31,168 bases of DNA from JBMNTP01 sp050945795 (GTDB lineage: Bacteria > Bacillota > Clostridia > Christensenellales > MGBC116941). This document shows positions 24,171 to 31,055 of the stretch, in pieces (positions within the stretch are counted from its first letter, which is position 1; each line of letters starts with the position of its first letter). The notes under the pieces were generated by a model that did no database searches, was not told the DNA's origin, and saw only the letters and a list, made by a program, of their open reading frames with translations. The translations under genes and the position numbers were made by a program. The DNA lies in assembly GCA_050945795.1 (NCBI GenBank), contig JBMNTP010000023.1, forward strand, positions 1 through 31,168. Reading direction: 5' to 3'.

Positions 24171-24247
24171 GGCGGCGTAGCTCAGTTGGCTAGAGCATTC
24201 GGTTCATACCCGAAGTGTCGGCGGTTCAAATCCGTCCGCCGCTACCA
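24171..24247 (+). tRNA. tRNA-Met (CAU), elongator type
   Basis: This is a full cloverleaf of 77 nt with encoded CCA. The acceptor stem is GGCGGCG/CGCCGCT, the D arm GCTCAGTTGGCTAGAGC, the anticodon stem TTCGG/CCGAA with loop TTCATAC (anticodon CAT at 24205-24207), and the T arm GGCGG TTCAAAT CCGTC. G1 and the non-GGG anticodon stem exclude the initiator. It closely resembles Bacillus elongator tRNA-Met. A CAU tRNA-Ile (TilS substrate) is less likely but cannot be excluded by eye. Confidence 0.95.
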
Positions 24248-24254
24248 CCAGCGC

Positions 24255-24330
24255 GGGAGCATAGCTCAGCTGGGAGAGCACTTGCCTTACAAGCAAGGGG
24301 TCACAGGTTCGAGCCCTGTTGCTCCCACCA
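24255..24330 (+). tRNA. tRNA-Val (UAC)
   Basis: This is a 76-nt cloverleaf with encoded CCA. The acceptor is GGGAGCA/TGCTCCC, the anticodon stem CTTGC/GCAAG with loop CTTACAA giving anticodon TAC, and the T arm ACAGG TTCGAGC CCTGT. It is seven bases after tRNA-Met and in the same transcript. Confidence 0.96.
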
Positions 24331-24334
24331 CCGC

Positions 24335-24376
24335 AAAGGCCTATCGTTAAAACAACGATAGGTCTTTTGTTTTTTT
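24335..24376 (+). terminator. Terminator of the tRNA transcript
   Basis: CCTATCGTT (24340-24348) pairs perfectly with AACGATAGG (24354-24362); the stem extends outward to about 14 bp with AAAG/CTTT and one G-T pair. It is followed by TTTTGTTTTTTT. Confidence 0.9.
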
Positions 24377-24413
24377 AAAATATACACTAAATACTCACTT
24401 GTAAAAGTAACAG

Positions 24414-24443
24414 GCCTGTTGTTAAATCAACAGGCTCTCTTTT
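24414..24443 (+). terminator. Second, back-up terminator-like hairpin
   Basis: GCCTGTTG (24414-24421) pairs perfectly with CAACAGGC (24428-24435), 6-base loop, followed by TCTCTTTTG. It lies about 40 bases after the first tRNA terminator. Confidence 0.6.
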
Positions 24444-24457
24444 GTTCCAAAGTCTAT

Positions 24458-24639
24458 TTACTCTAATCTCATAGGCATTTCCGCTTTCGGATAATATTGT
24501 ATAGCAGCCGAAAGAGCATCGGTGGGTGTGCCTTAAAGTCGCTTGCCGTAGCCAAGACCGCATCTTCTTTTCTATTCCATGAATTCATTTCAACTTCAAG
24601 CGGCTCTACACACCCCCGCCTCAGCCATCGCCTAATACT
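24458..24639 (-). pseudogene. Probable frameshifted C-terminal gene remnant
   Basis: Two minus-strand reading frames join to give one protein-like C-terminus. The first runs from about 24639 and includes RGCVEPLEVEMNSWNRKEDA and ATASDFKAHP. Near 24530-24540 the frame must shift, and then TDALSAAIQYYPKAEMPMRLE (21 residues, less its first T) continues to a TAA at 24458. No start or ribosome site is visible, and its 5' end overlaps the end of the superoxide dismutase gene. I do not recognise the family. A chance open frame is possible. Confidence 0.35.
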
Positions 24640-25132
24640 GCTTAATCACACCGCACGCCATCATCTCCCCGGCGTTGCCGGACGGCTGGCTGGTAAAATC
24701 GTCAGGATTGCTATGTATTATAACCGTCCGCCCCATAACCATTTCAACGCTAAAACGGTCTGTCAAAAAAGCGCCCCACGCATATCCGTTATTACCAAAA
24801 AGCGGCGGCAGATCGCCGGCATGCCGCGGATGGTGGCAGTTGTACGGATTAAAATGTTCGCCTGCGTCTTTAAAAGGCTGCTGCGCATTGCCGCTGCACC
24901 TTCCGCCTTCATGTATGTGAAATCCAAATACCTTCGACTTGCATTTGCCTTCATTATATGGCAAGCCGTTTATGTCAGCCACCACCAAAACGCCTTTAAC
25001 AGCCGAATAAAAGGATACCGTTCCTGATATATCCGGATATTTAGGCGAGCCTTTTATAACGGCTACAGCACTCGGTTTCTCTCGCATAATTTTTTCCGTA
25101 AAGCTTTTGGAATTGCCTCGTCTTATAAACAT
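24632..25132 (-). CDS. sodC: Cu/Zn superoxide dismutase family protein
   Basis: This is a 166-residue protein with a complete Cu/Zn-SOD beta-barrel pattern. Copper ligands are His72 and His74 (GFHIHEGG), His93 (GEHFNP) and His140 (TVIIHSN). Zinc ligands are His93, His101, His104 and Asp107 (HHPRHAGDL). The disulfide pair is Cys79 and Cys160. The conserved active-site Arg (Arg143 of the human enzyme) is Met157 here (GNAGEMMACGVI). No signal peptide is seen: the N-terminus is basic and short, so it is probably cytoplasmic. The ATG at 25132 follows AAGAGG. The metal sites suggest superoxide handling, but the missing Arg may lower activity. It is not part of the sugar operon, about 190 bases apart. 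Confidence 0.88.
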   Translation of the reverse strand: MFIRRGNSKSFTEKIMREKPSAVAVIKGSPKYPDISGTVSFYSAVKGVLVVADINGLPYNEGKCKSKVFGFHIHEGGRCSGNAQQPFKDAGEHFNPYNCHHPRHAGDLPPLFGNNGYAWGAFLTDRFSVEMVMGRTVIIHSNPDDFTSQPSGNAGEMMACGVIKQY

Positions 25133-25318
25133 ATGATTGCCTCTTTTCCCGCTTGAATATATGCCATCATATGCATTTTACCCGCCGATGTTCGCATCCA
25201 AAAGCCGCCGCCTACCGCCCCGCGCATGTTTATTTCACAGCCTTCCCTGATATAGAAAATAAGCCGTATATTTCCCGCCCGCCATGCCCTAGCCGCGCCT
25301 TTTAATCTAACCTTCTCT

Positions 25319-25924
25319 TTACATCTGCCGCTTATTTAGCCTCTCGCCTACCGCTCCGCCCGGATGCACCAGAGCGAACTTCTCTATCTGATACCCTGTC
25401 TTTTCTATTACCGCCGTTTGCAGCGCGTCAAAAACGCAGTTTATAACGGTATTGCTTGCCGTACCCTGGCAATTGAATTTATCAACTTCCTTTGTAATAT
25501 AAATCTGCAACAATATATCTGCATCTTTTGCAAGAGGCGAATCGGCATTTTCAGTAACGGCTATAACAGTAACACCCTTCTCTTTGCAAATGCGCTGTAT
25601 AGGCAGTAATTCAGAGGTTTTGCCGCCGCGCGACGCCAACAGCATAACATCGCCCTTTTGCAGATAACCGGTAGCCCCATGCACAGCCTCAGAAGGATAT
25701 ATAAACCGCGCCGGCCGCTCTATACAGCACATAAGGTGAGCAAAATGCTGACAGGCTATTCCGGTATGCCCGCAGCCGCTCGCCGCTATGCGTGTAGCCT
25801 TCGCCAGGGCGTCGACGGCTTTTATAAATTCATTTTTATTTATCAGTTTATATGAGCTTAGCAAGCATTCGGCTTCGGTGTGAAACGCCTGTATTGCCAG
25901 ATTCCATATTGCGTTATCCATCAT
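25319..25924 (-). CDS. SIS-domain sugar-phosphate isomerase
   Basis: This is a 201-residue single SIS (sugar isomerase) domain protein, like KpsF/GutQ arabinose-5-phosphate isomerases without their CBS domains, or like 6-phospho-3-hexuloisomerase-type proteins. Motifs are IAASGCGHTGIACQHFAHLM, the phosphate-binding LLASRGGKTSELLPI with adjacent Ser/Thr residues, ITENADSPLAKDADI-like VTENADSPLAKDADILL, and a C-terminal FALVHPGGAVGERL that matches the KpsF family end. It is the last gene of the sugar operon; the ATG is one base after the rpe stop, with GGGGAATAG as ribosome site. The specific substrate is unknown. Confidence 0.85.
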   Translation of the reverse strand: MMDNAIWNLAIQAFHTEAECLLSSYKLINKNEFIKAVDALAKATRIAASGCGHTGIACQHFAHLMCCIERPARFIYPSEAVHGATGYLQKGDVMLLASRGGKTSELLPIQRICKEKGVTVIAVTENADSPLAKDADILLQIYITKEVDKFNCQGTASNTVINCVFDALQTAVIEKTGYQIEKFALVHPGGAVGERLNKRQM

Positions 25925-25925
25925 T

Positions 25926-26585
25926 CTATTCCCCTTTCAACGCGGCAACCATAGCTGCCGGATCATCGCTGTTAAAAACCGAGGTGCCGGACACCAGCAC
26001 ATCCGCCCCCGCCATACGGCACTTTGCTCCCGTTTCAAGGTTTATACCGCCATCAACGCTTATACGATAATCAGCGCCCAGCCTTTGCCGTATACGCACC
26101 GCCTCGGCTATACGCTTGAGCGCCTCTTCATTAAACTTCTGGCCGCCAAATCCCGGCTCTATGCCCATTATTAAAAGTATATCGCAATGCGGTAAATACT
26201 TTTCTACAGACAACAGCGGCGTTGACAATTTAAGCGACAGGCCAAAACCTGCGTTTTTCTGACGGCACAGCCGCATAATAGCCTCTACTTCATCTTTGGC
26301 CTCGGGATGAATGGTTATGGCGTCGGAGCCGGCATCTATAAACGGCGCGGCATAATCTAGTGGATGCTCAATCATAAGATGAGTATCAAAGAACATACCG
26401 CTGCATGAGCGAATTCCAGATACTATGTTTGGGCCAAAAGACATATTTGGTACAAAGTGGCCATCCATTACGTCAATATGCAGCCACTCGGCTCCCGCCC
26501 TCTCAACCATGCCTATATCCCGAGCATAGTTATCCGCGCCCGCCGCAAGCAGCGAGGGCGATACAATGGTACTGTATCGTTTCAT
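25926..26585 (-). CDS. rpe: Ribulose-phosphate 3-epimerase family protein
   Basis: This is a 219-residue TIM-barrel epimerase of the Rpe/AlsE family, interconverting D-ribulose 5-phosphate and D-xylulose 5-phosphate, or related ketose phosphates. Conserved parts are VSPSLLAAG, WLHIDVMDGHFVPN with metal-binding His and Asp, DTHLMIEHP, ITIHPEA, GIEPGFGGQKF and VDGGIN with the catalytic Asp. Length is normal. A hairpin lies between it and the upstream yjbQ paralogue, and the ribosome site (GCGAG) is weak. Because it sits in a sugar-uptake operon, an allulose-phosphate or tetrulose-phosphate epimerase role is as likely as the central-pathway role. Confidence 0.85.
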   Translation of the reverse strand: MKRYSTIVSPSLLAAGADNYARDIGMVERAGAEWLHIDVMDGHFVPNMSFGPNIVSGIRSCSGMFFDTHLMIEHPLDYAAPFIDAGSDAITIHPEAKDEVEAIMRLCRQKNAGFGLSLKLSTPLLSVEKYLPHCDILLIMGIEPGFGGQKFNEEALKRIAEAVRIRQRLGADYRISVDGGINLETGAKCRMAGADVLVSGTSVFNSDDPAAMVAALKGE

Positions 26586-26595
26586 CTCGCAATCA

Positions 26596-26625
26596 GCAGC
26601 CGGCCCCTTAAAAGAAGCCGGCCGC
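26596..26625 (-). promoter_or_regulatory. Intercistronic hairpin between yjbQ and rpe
   Basis: A 9 bp GC-rich stem, 26625-26617 with 26604-26596, has one G-U pair in the RNA. There is no T tract after it, so it is not a terminator. It precedes the weak rpe ribosome site and could be a processing or stability element. Confidence 0.5.
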
Positions 26626-26634
26626 CTACCTCCC

Positions 26635-27129
26635 TCATTCTCCTATTACAGTTATTTGAACCGTTCTTTGCCGCGCCCGAGTCGTGTCAAAGTCAATAAA
26701 GTATATGTACCCGAACTCGCCCAAGTCCATATTCCCGTCAACAAGCGCTATGTTCTCGCTGCGCCCTACAAGCGCGCTGCGCAGATGCGCTTCGGTATTA
26801 TGGCAGCCCCTCGCATCCTCGTCATGTTCTTCTGCAAACGCCAACGCCTTCGGGCCGGGGTGCAGATACATACCTTCCTTGCGGTATGTCGGCATAAAAC
26901 TTTCAAAAGCTTCAATAAAATCCTGCTGTAACGTTTCAAGCCCCGTCATAGACATATCAAACGCCGCCTCCTGGGTTATAACCGAGCAGGTGGTATGATG
27001 CGAATACACAGACACAATGCCGTTTTGTATGCCCGAGCGCTTTACCACTTCTCTAGCAGCCTCGGTAACATTATGAAAGGTGCATATCTTATCATTAGAT
27101 TGCAGCTTAACCGCTTCTCTGTATACCAT
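26635..27129 (-). CDS. yjbQ: YjbQ/UPF0047-family protein (paralogue 2)
   Basis: This is a 164-residue UPF0047 protein. The family (YjbQ) is sometimes called secondary thiamine-phosphate synthase because it can replace ThiE weakly, but its true role is unsettled. Signature parts are SHHTTCSVITQEA, LHPGPKALAFAEE, NTEAHLRSALVGRSE and DLGEFGYIYFIDFDTTRAR. A histidine set (HHTT, HPGP, HLRS) forms a probable metal or active site. The ATG follows AAAGGAGATAAT. Relative to paralogue 1 it lacks the C-terminal extension and has EAHLRSALVG where the other has DGHLRSAFFG, so the two have diverged. It lies between the TIM-like and Rpe-like genes. Confidence 0.85.
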   Translation of the reverse strand: MVYREAVKLQSNDKICTFHNVTEAAREVVKRSGIQNGIVSVYSHHTTCSVITQEAAFDMSMTGLETLQQDFIEAFESFMPTYRKEGMYLHPGPKALAFAEEHDEDARGCHNTEAHLRSALVGRSENIALVDGNMDLGEFGYIYFIDFDTTRARQRTVQITVIGE

Positions 27130-27140
27130 TATTATCTCCT

Positions 27141-27857
27141 TTACGCTTTAAGCCTGCCCTGAGCTATAAGGTCTTCTTTGGCCTTCTTTACATAGCTCAC
27201 CATTTCATCAAGCAGCGCGAGAGGATCGGGCGAGTTCAGTATGCCGCTTGCTGAGCCCGCCGCTTCAGATCCCGCCATTATAAAATCATATATCTGCTGC
27301 GCCGTGGTGATGCCCGCCGCCTGCTCTACCATAATATTGGGGTTGATGGCTTTAACGGCGTTTATAGCTTCCATAACATAGCTCATATCGCTGGCCTGCC
27401 CGCTGCCAATAAGTTCGGTAGGCTCAGGGTTTATTATATCCGGGCCAAGTTGAGCAACCGCCTTGGCTTCCTCTATGGTATCTGCGCATACGAATGAAAA
27501 CATATCAAGCTCGTTTGCGCGATCTATTGTTTTTTTAATGGCGGTCAGCGTCATAGGGCGCTCGCAGTGATTTATAACAACGCCCTGCGCCCCCGCGTCT
27601 CTAACCGCCTCCGGCAGTACGTCGGCCATGCCCCGTCCCGGCCGTAAAGTATCCATATACGGCGCCAGTATAATCAGGTTAGGGCAGTTTTCGCGAATCC
27701 TTCGGATTTCGGTATAAGGCGATATGAACAAAACATCAACGTCATACTTTACCGCCGCGGCATCCGCCGCCTTAGCCAGCTCCAACACTTTATCCCCATA
27801 TATATAGCTCTTTACGCTTGTCTCGAAAAACGGTGTCCTTATTTTTACTTTAGCCAT
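27141..27857 (-). CDS. Triose-phosphate-isomerase-like TIM-barrel isomerase
   Basis: This is a 238-residue short TIM-barrel isomerase resembling archaeal-type triose-phosphate isomerase and the tetrulose-phosphate isomerases found in tetritol operons. Catalytic equivalents are Lys16 (SVKSYIYG), His in VINHCERPM and Glu in PEPTELIGSG. The Asn of the N-x-K motif is Ser14 here. The phosphate loop near AAGITTAQQ and SASGILNSPDP is present. The short form and the operon setting argue that it is not the glycolytic enzyme; it may act on a tetrulose, pentulose or related phosphate. The ribosome site is AAAGGCGGG. It lies between the two yjbQ genes. Substrate is unknown. Confidence 0.85.
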   Translation of the reverse strand: MAKVKIRTPFFETSVKSYIYGDKVLELAKAADAAAVKYDVDVLFISPYTEIRRIRENCPNLIILAPYMDTLRPGRGMADVLPEAVRDAGAQGVVINHCERPMTLTAIKKTIDRANELDMFSFVCADTIEEAKAVAQLGPDIINPEPTELIGSGQASDMSYVMEAINAVKAINPNIMVEQAAGITTAQQIYDFIMAGSEAAGSASGILNSPDPLALLDEMVSYVKKAKEDLIAQGRLKA

Positions 27858-27874
27858 ATTTCCCGCCTTTCCGC

Positions 27875-28495
27875 TTACCGCTTAAGCTGTAAATCAAACT
27901 TCTCCATATATGCCGTCTCTTCGGGCAGGTATTTCCTTCCGGTATTTATAACCTCGCCGTTTTTCCATTTGCGGCCTTCAACATCCTCTGTTGTGCCCAT
28001 AACGGTGATATTAAGCTGCCTTCTGCGAGCTCTGACGTGATCCCAATCTATAAAATACACATGGGCGAATTCCCCGCCGTCGAGTTTGCCGTCTTTTATT
28101 GTCATCGTTTCGCTGCGTCCAAAGAAGGCGCTTCTAAGATGGCCGTCGGTGTTCATGCTGGTATAATCGCCGGGCTCGCCGTAGTTGCGGCCGAACTGCG
28201 CATGTATAGGACCGGGATGCCGGTATTGATGCTCCTCGGCAAAGTCCGGAATAAGCTTTCTCATAATGTCTAACAGGTCGTGCTGTAAAAATTCCAGGTC
28301 AAAACTATCAATATCATGCGAACATTCCTGTACCATAACGCTGCAAGTCGTATGATGCGATGCAATGCAGCACGTTCCGTTCTTTACGCCCGAGGTTTCG
28401 ACAATCTCCACCACTTCTTTTGTGACGTCATGAAACGTCGGAATCCATCCCCTGGACTGCAATTCGAGTTCCTTTTGAACCACCTTGAATTCCAT
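27875..28495 (-). CDS. yjbQ: YjbQ/UPF0047-family protein (paralogue 1)
   Basis: This is a 206-residue UPF0047 protein. Family motifs are ASHHTTCSVMVQE, YRHPGPIHAQFG, TDGHLRSAFFGRSE, GGEFAHVYFIDWDHVRARRR and a VMGT end. A C-terminal extension of about 40 residues (GRKWKNGEVINTGRKYLPEE) and an inserted NYGEPGDYTS loop distinguish it from paralogue 2. The start is ATG at 28495, with AGGAGG ending eight bases before it; an in-frame ATG at 28513 has no such site. It follows the permease gene by about 45 bases. Whether it makes a cofactor or acts on a sugar phosphate is not known; two copies in a sugar operon favour a catabolic role. Confidence 0.85.
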   Translation of the reverse strand: MEFKVVQKELELQSRGWIPTFHDVTKEVVEIVETSGVKNGTCCIASHHTTCSVMVQECSHDIDSFDLEFLQHDLLDIMRKLIPDFAEEHQYRHPGPIHAQFGRNYGEPGDYTSMNTDGHLRSAFFGRSETMTIKDGKLDGGEFAHVYFIDWDHVRARRRQLNITVMGTTEDVEGRKWKNGEVINTGRKYLPEETAYMEKFDLQLKR

Positions 28496-28540
28496 AGCTT
28501 TGTCCTCCTGCATAATATTTGATATATGATTTACGGCAGC

Positions 28541-29536
28541 TTACTTGCGCTCCTTGCGGCGGCGGTTGGCTTCATCCATCGATACCGAGAATACAAGTAT
28601 TGTGCCTACAATCACTAGCTGTAAATTGGCGTTAATGCCAAACATCGCAAGAGCGTTTGATATGATGCCCATAAGCAATATTCCAAGAAACGCGCCGAAT
28701 ATAGAGCCTTCACCGCCGTTGAATGAAACTCCGCCGATTAATAGCGCTGAAATTATGTTGAATTCAACGCCCTGCCCCATTGTCGATGGCGCACTGCCCA
28801 GCCTTGATAGCATCAATATGCCGGAAACCGAGCATAACAAGCCGGTCATGGCGTATGTTATAATCGTAAAGCGGTCTACGTTTATGCCGGCTAGCCGCGC
28901 CGACTCTTTGTTTCCGCCTATAAAGAACGCCTCATGGAAAAAGTTCGAGTATTTAAGAAGCAGTATTCCTACTACCATCAGAATTATCATTACGCCTATA
29001 TTGAACGGCAGCCCTAGTATTTTCCATTGTTGCGCAATAGCTTTAAACGCAGATGGCAAGTTTGACAAAGACGCGTTGCCTACAATTGTAAGCCCAAGAC
29101 CTTTATACGCCATCCATGTACCCATTGTGACAACAATAGGAAGCACTCGAAGCTTAACAACCAATATACCGTTGATGCTACCGAGCAGTAATCCCGTCAA
29201 TATTCCCGCAAGCATGGCAAGTATTATATCGCCGCCCGCTTCCAATACTTTTCCGGTTATAAAGCCGCAGCATCCCATTATTGAACCTACGGAAAAGTCG
29301 GTATTGCCCCCTATAAGCGATACCGTAAGCCCTATCGCGATAATCATATTGAGTGCTAAACCGCTTATAATTATCAAAAGGTTGCTGGCGCGCAAGAAGT
29401 GCGGCGTAGCAAACGAGAGGAAAATTCCGAAGGCTATTACTATTAAAAGTATGGTAAGTTCTCTGATTTCAAAAATAGAAGCAAACCTTCGTTTGTTCGC
29501 ATCCAACTGCAGTTCAGAGTTCCCTTTATTGTTCAT
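28541..29536 (-). CDS. RbsC-type sugar ABC transporter permease
   Basis: This is a 331-residue inner-membrane permease of the ribose/galactose/AI-2 (BPD_transp_2) family with about 8-10 hydrophobic helices. Family marks are LIGGNTDFSVGSIMG (usually DLSVGS), VKLRVLPIVVTMGTWMAYKG, GGNKESARLAGINVDR with the EAA-like coupling loop, and a GGVSFNGGEGSIFGAFLG end. The start ATG at 29536 follows AGGAGG by eight bases and lies inside the end of the ATPase gene (11-base overlap), so translation is coupled. It works with the RbsA-like ATPase; no binding protein is visible. Sugar specificity cannot be read. Confidence 0.93.
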   Translation of the reverse strand: MNNKGNSELQLDANKRRFASIFEIRELTILLIVIAFGIFLSFATPHFLRASNLLIIISGLALNMIIAIGLTVSLIGGNTDFSVGSIMGCCGFITGKVLEAGGDIILAMLAGILTGLLLGSINGILVVKLRVLPIVVTMGTWMAYKGLGLTIVGNASLSNLPSAFKAIAQQWKILGLPFNIGVMIILMVVGILLLKYSNFFHEAFFIGGNKESARLAGINVDRFTIITYAMTGLLCSVSGILMLSRLGSAPSTMGQGVEFNIISALLIGGVSFNGGEGSIFGAFLGILLMGIISNALAMFGINANLQLVIVGTILVFSVSMDEANRRRKERK

Positions 29537-31055
29537 CTTTATTTTCCTCCTGTTCAAGGTTTAATTCATTCGAAGCTAACGCAACTACTTTTTCTTCGGC
29601 TATAGATATATTCGGCACATCACCGGTTACAACGCCTTCAAACATTACGATTATCCTGTCACTTGCCCCCAGCAATTCCGGCATATCCGACGACACCATT
29701 ATTACTCCGGCTCCCTCTCGCGCCAATTCGCGTATCAGCTTATGTATTTCTTCTTTTGTGCCAACGTCAATGCCTCGCGTCGGTTCGTCTACAATTAATA
29801 TCCTCGGGTTTCGCGTAAACCACATCGCGAGCAAAACTTTTTGCTGATTGCCTCCGGACAGCGTAGATACTAGCTTTTTAAGCGTAGGCGTCTTTATGTC
29901 AAAACGCTTCTTGTACTGCTGAGAATTTTCATACGCCTTGTTGAAATCAATGATGCCGTTCTTTGAGAATTTATCAAGATTAGCCGCCATTATGTTCCGG
30001 TTAACCGACGCACGCATAAAAAGGCCGACTCGCTTTCGGTCTTTTGTTATGTACGCAATTCCGTTTCTTTTGGCAACCATAGGATTGGCAATGTTTATTT
30101 CTTCGCCCTTTATAAGAGTCCGTCCGCCCGACTTTTTTCGTATCCCATACAGTGTCTCTACCAATTCCGTGCGTCCCGCACCTTCAAGACCCGCAATGCC
30201 CAATACCTCGCCGGCATGAAGCTTAAAGCTTACATCTTTTACAATGCCGCCATAAGAAATATTCTGCGCCTCGAACAATACCTCGCCTATTTCTGAAGTA
30301 CGAGCCCCGTAGTTATACGCCACATCCCTGCCGACCATATGCCTTACTATCTCAGCTTTGTCGGTTGACGCCACATCAAGTGTTGCAACATACTGTCCGT
30401 CGCGCAATACTGTTGTGCGGTCGCATATTTCAAATATTTCATCAAGCCTGTGTGAGATATAAATTATAGCAACGCCTTGAGATTTAAGCCGCCTCATAAT
30501 TTCAAACAGTAAGTCCGTCTCTTTATCCGTCAAAGCGGATGTCGGTTCGTCTAAAATAAGAATTTTAGAATGGCGAGAGCTAGCCTTGAGTATTTCGACT
30601 ACCTGCTGGCGTCCTATACTTAGCTCACGCACAGGCATACCCGACTTTAAATCCTTAAGATGAAATTCGTCCAATATTTTTTGTGTGTTTTCTTTGAGTT
30701 TTGTGTAATCGAGTGCGCCTATTTTTGTTTTTGGATACTCTCCTACCGCGATGTTTTCGGCGATGCTCATAGCTGGGAAATTAGATAGTTCTTGATAAAC
30801 AATGCTGATGCCCAATGTTTCAGAGTGGTGCGGGTTTCTAACCTTGACATGCTCACCGTCTAGAATGATTTCACCTTCGTCCGGCGTATAGACCCCAGAG
30901 AGGATTTTCATCAGAGTGCTTTTACCGGCTCCGTTCTCACCTACCAGCGCGTGGATTTCTCCTTTCCTAACGGTCAAATCGACCTTATCCAGCGCTTTTA
31001 CCCCCGGAAAGCTTTTCGATACGCCTTTGACCTCCAAAATGTTTACGGAATTCAA
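29526..31055 (-). CDS. RbsA-type sugar ABC transporter ATPase (double domain)
   Basis: This is a 509-residue fused two-domain ABC ATPase of the RbsA/MglA family that powers import of monosaccharides. The first domain has Walker A GENGAGKST, a variant signature LSIGRQQ and Walker B LILDEPTSAL. The second has a degenerate Walker A GLEGAGRTEL, as is normal for this family, with signature LSGGNQQKV and IVDEPTRGID. The start is TTG at 31055, following AGAGGTGA. It is the first gene of the operon; the 113 bases before it to the window end are AT-rich, with TATAAT at 31083-31078 on the minus strand but no clear -35. A solute-binding protein, kinase or regulator may lie beyond. Confidence 0.94.
   Translation of the reverse strand: MNSVNILEVKGVSKSFPGVKALDKVDLTVRKGEIHALVGENGAGKSTLMKILSGVYTPDEGEIILDGEHVKVRNPHHSETLGISIVYQELSNFPAMSIAENIAVGEYPKTKIGALDYTKLKENTQKILDEFHLKDLKSGMPVRELSIGRQQVVEILKASSRHSKILILDEPTSALTDKETDLLFEIMRRLKSQGVAIIYISHRLDEIFEICDRTTVLRDGQYVATLDVASTDKAEIVRHMVGRDVAYNYGARTSEIGEVLFEAQNISYGGIVKDVSFKLHAGEVLGIAGLEGAGRTELVETLYGIRKKSGGRTLIKGEEINIANPMVAKRNGIAYITKDRKRVGLFMRASVNRNIMAANLDKFSKNGIIDFNKAYENSQQYKKRFDIKTPTLKKLVSTLSGGNQQKVLLAMWFTRNPRILIVDEPTRGIDVGTKEEIHKLIRELAREGAGVIMVSSDMPELLGASDRIIVMFEGVVTGDVPNISIAEEKVVALASNELNLEQEENKDEQ

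Noticed and set aside
24171..24247. Initiator tRNA or tRNA-Ile2 reading of the CAU tRNA
   Set aside because: The first base and the anticodon stem do not fit the initiator, and overall it matches Bacillus elongator tRNA-Met best; the Ile2 option is kept only as a minor alternative.
28545..29564. 339-residue plus-strand open frame
   Set aside because: It is the antisense of the RbsC-like permease. Its Pro/Ile/Ser-rich composition mirrors that gene, it has no family motifs, and no ribosome site supports it.
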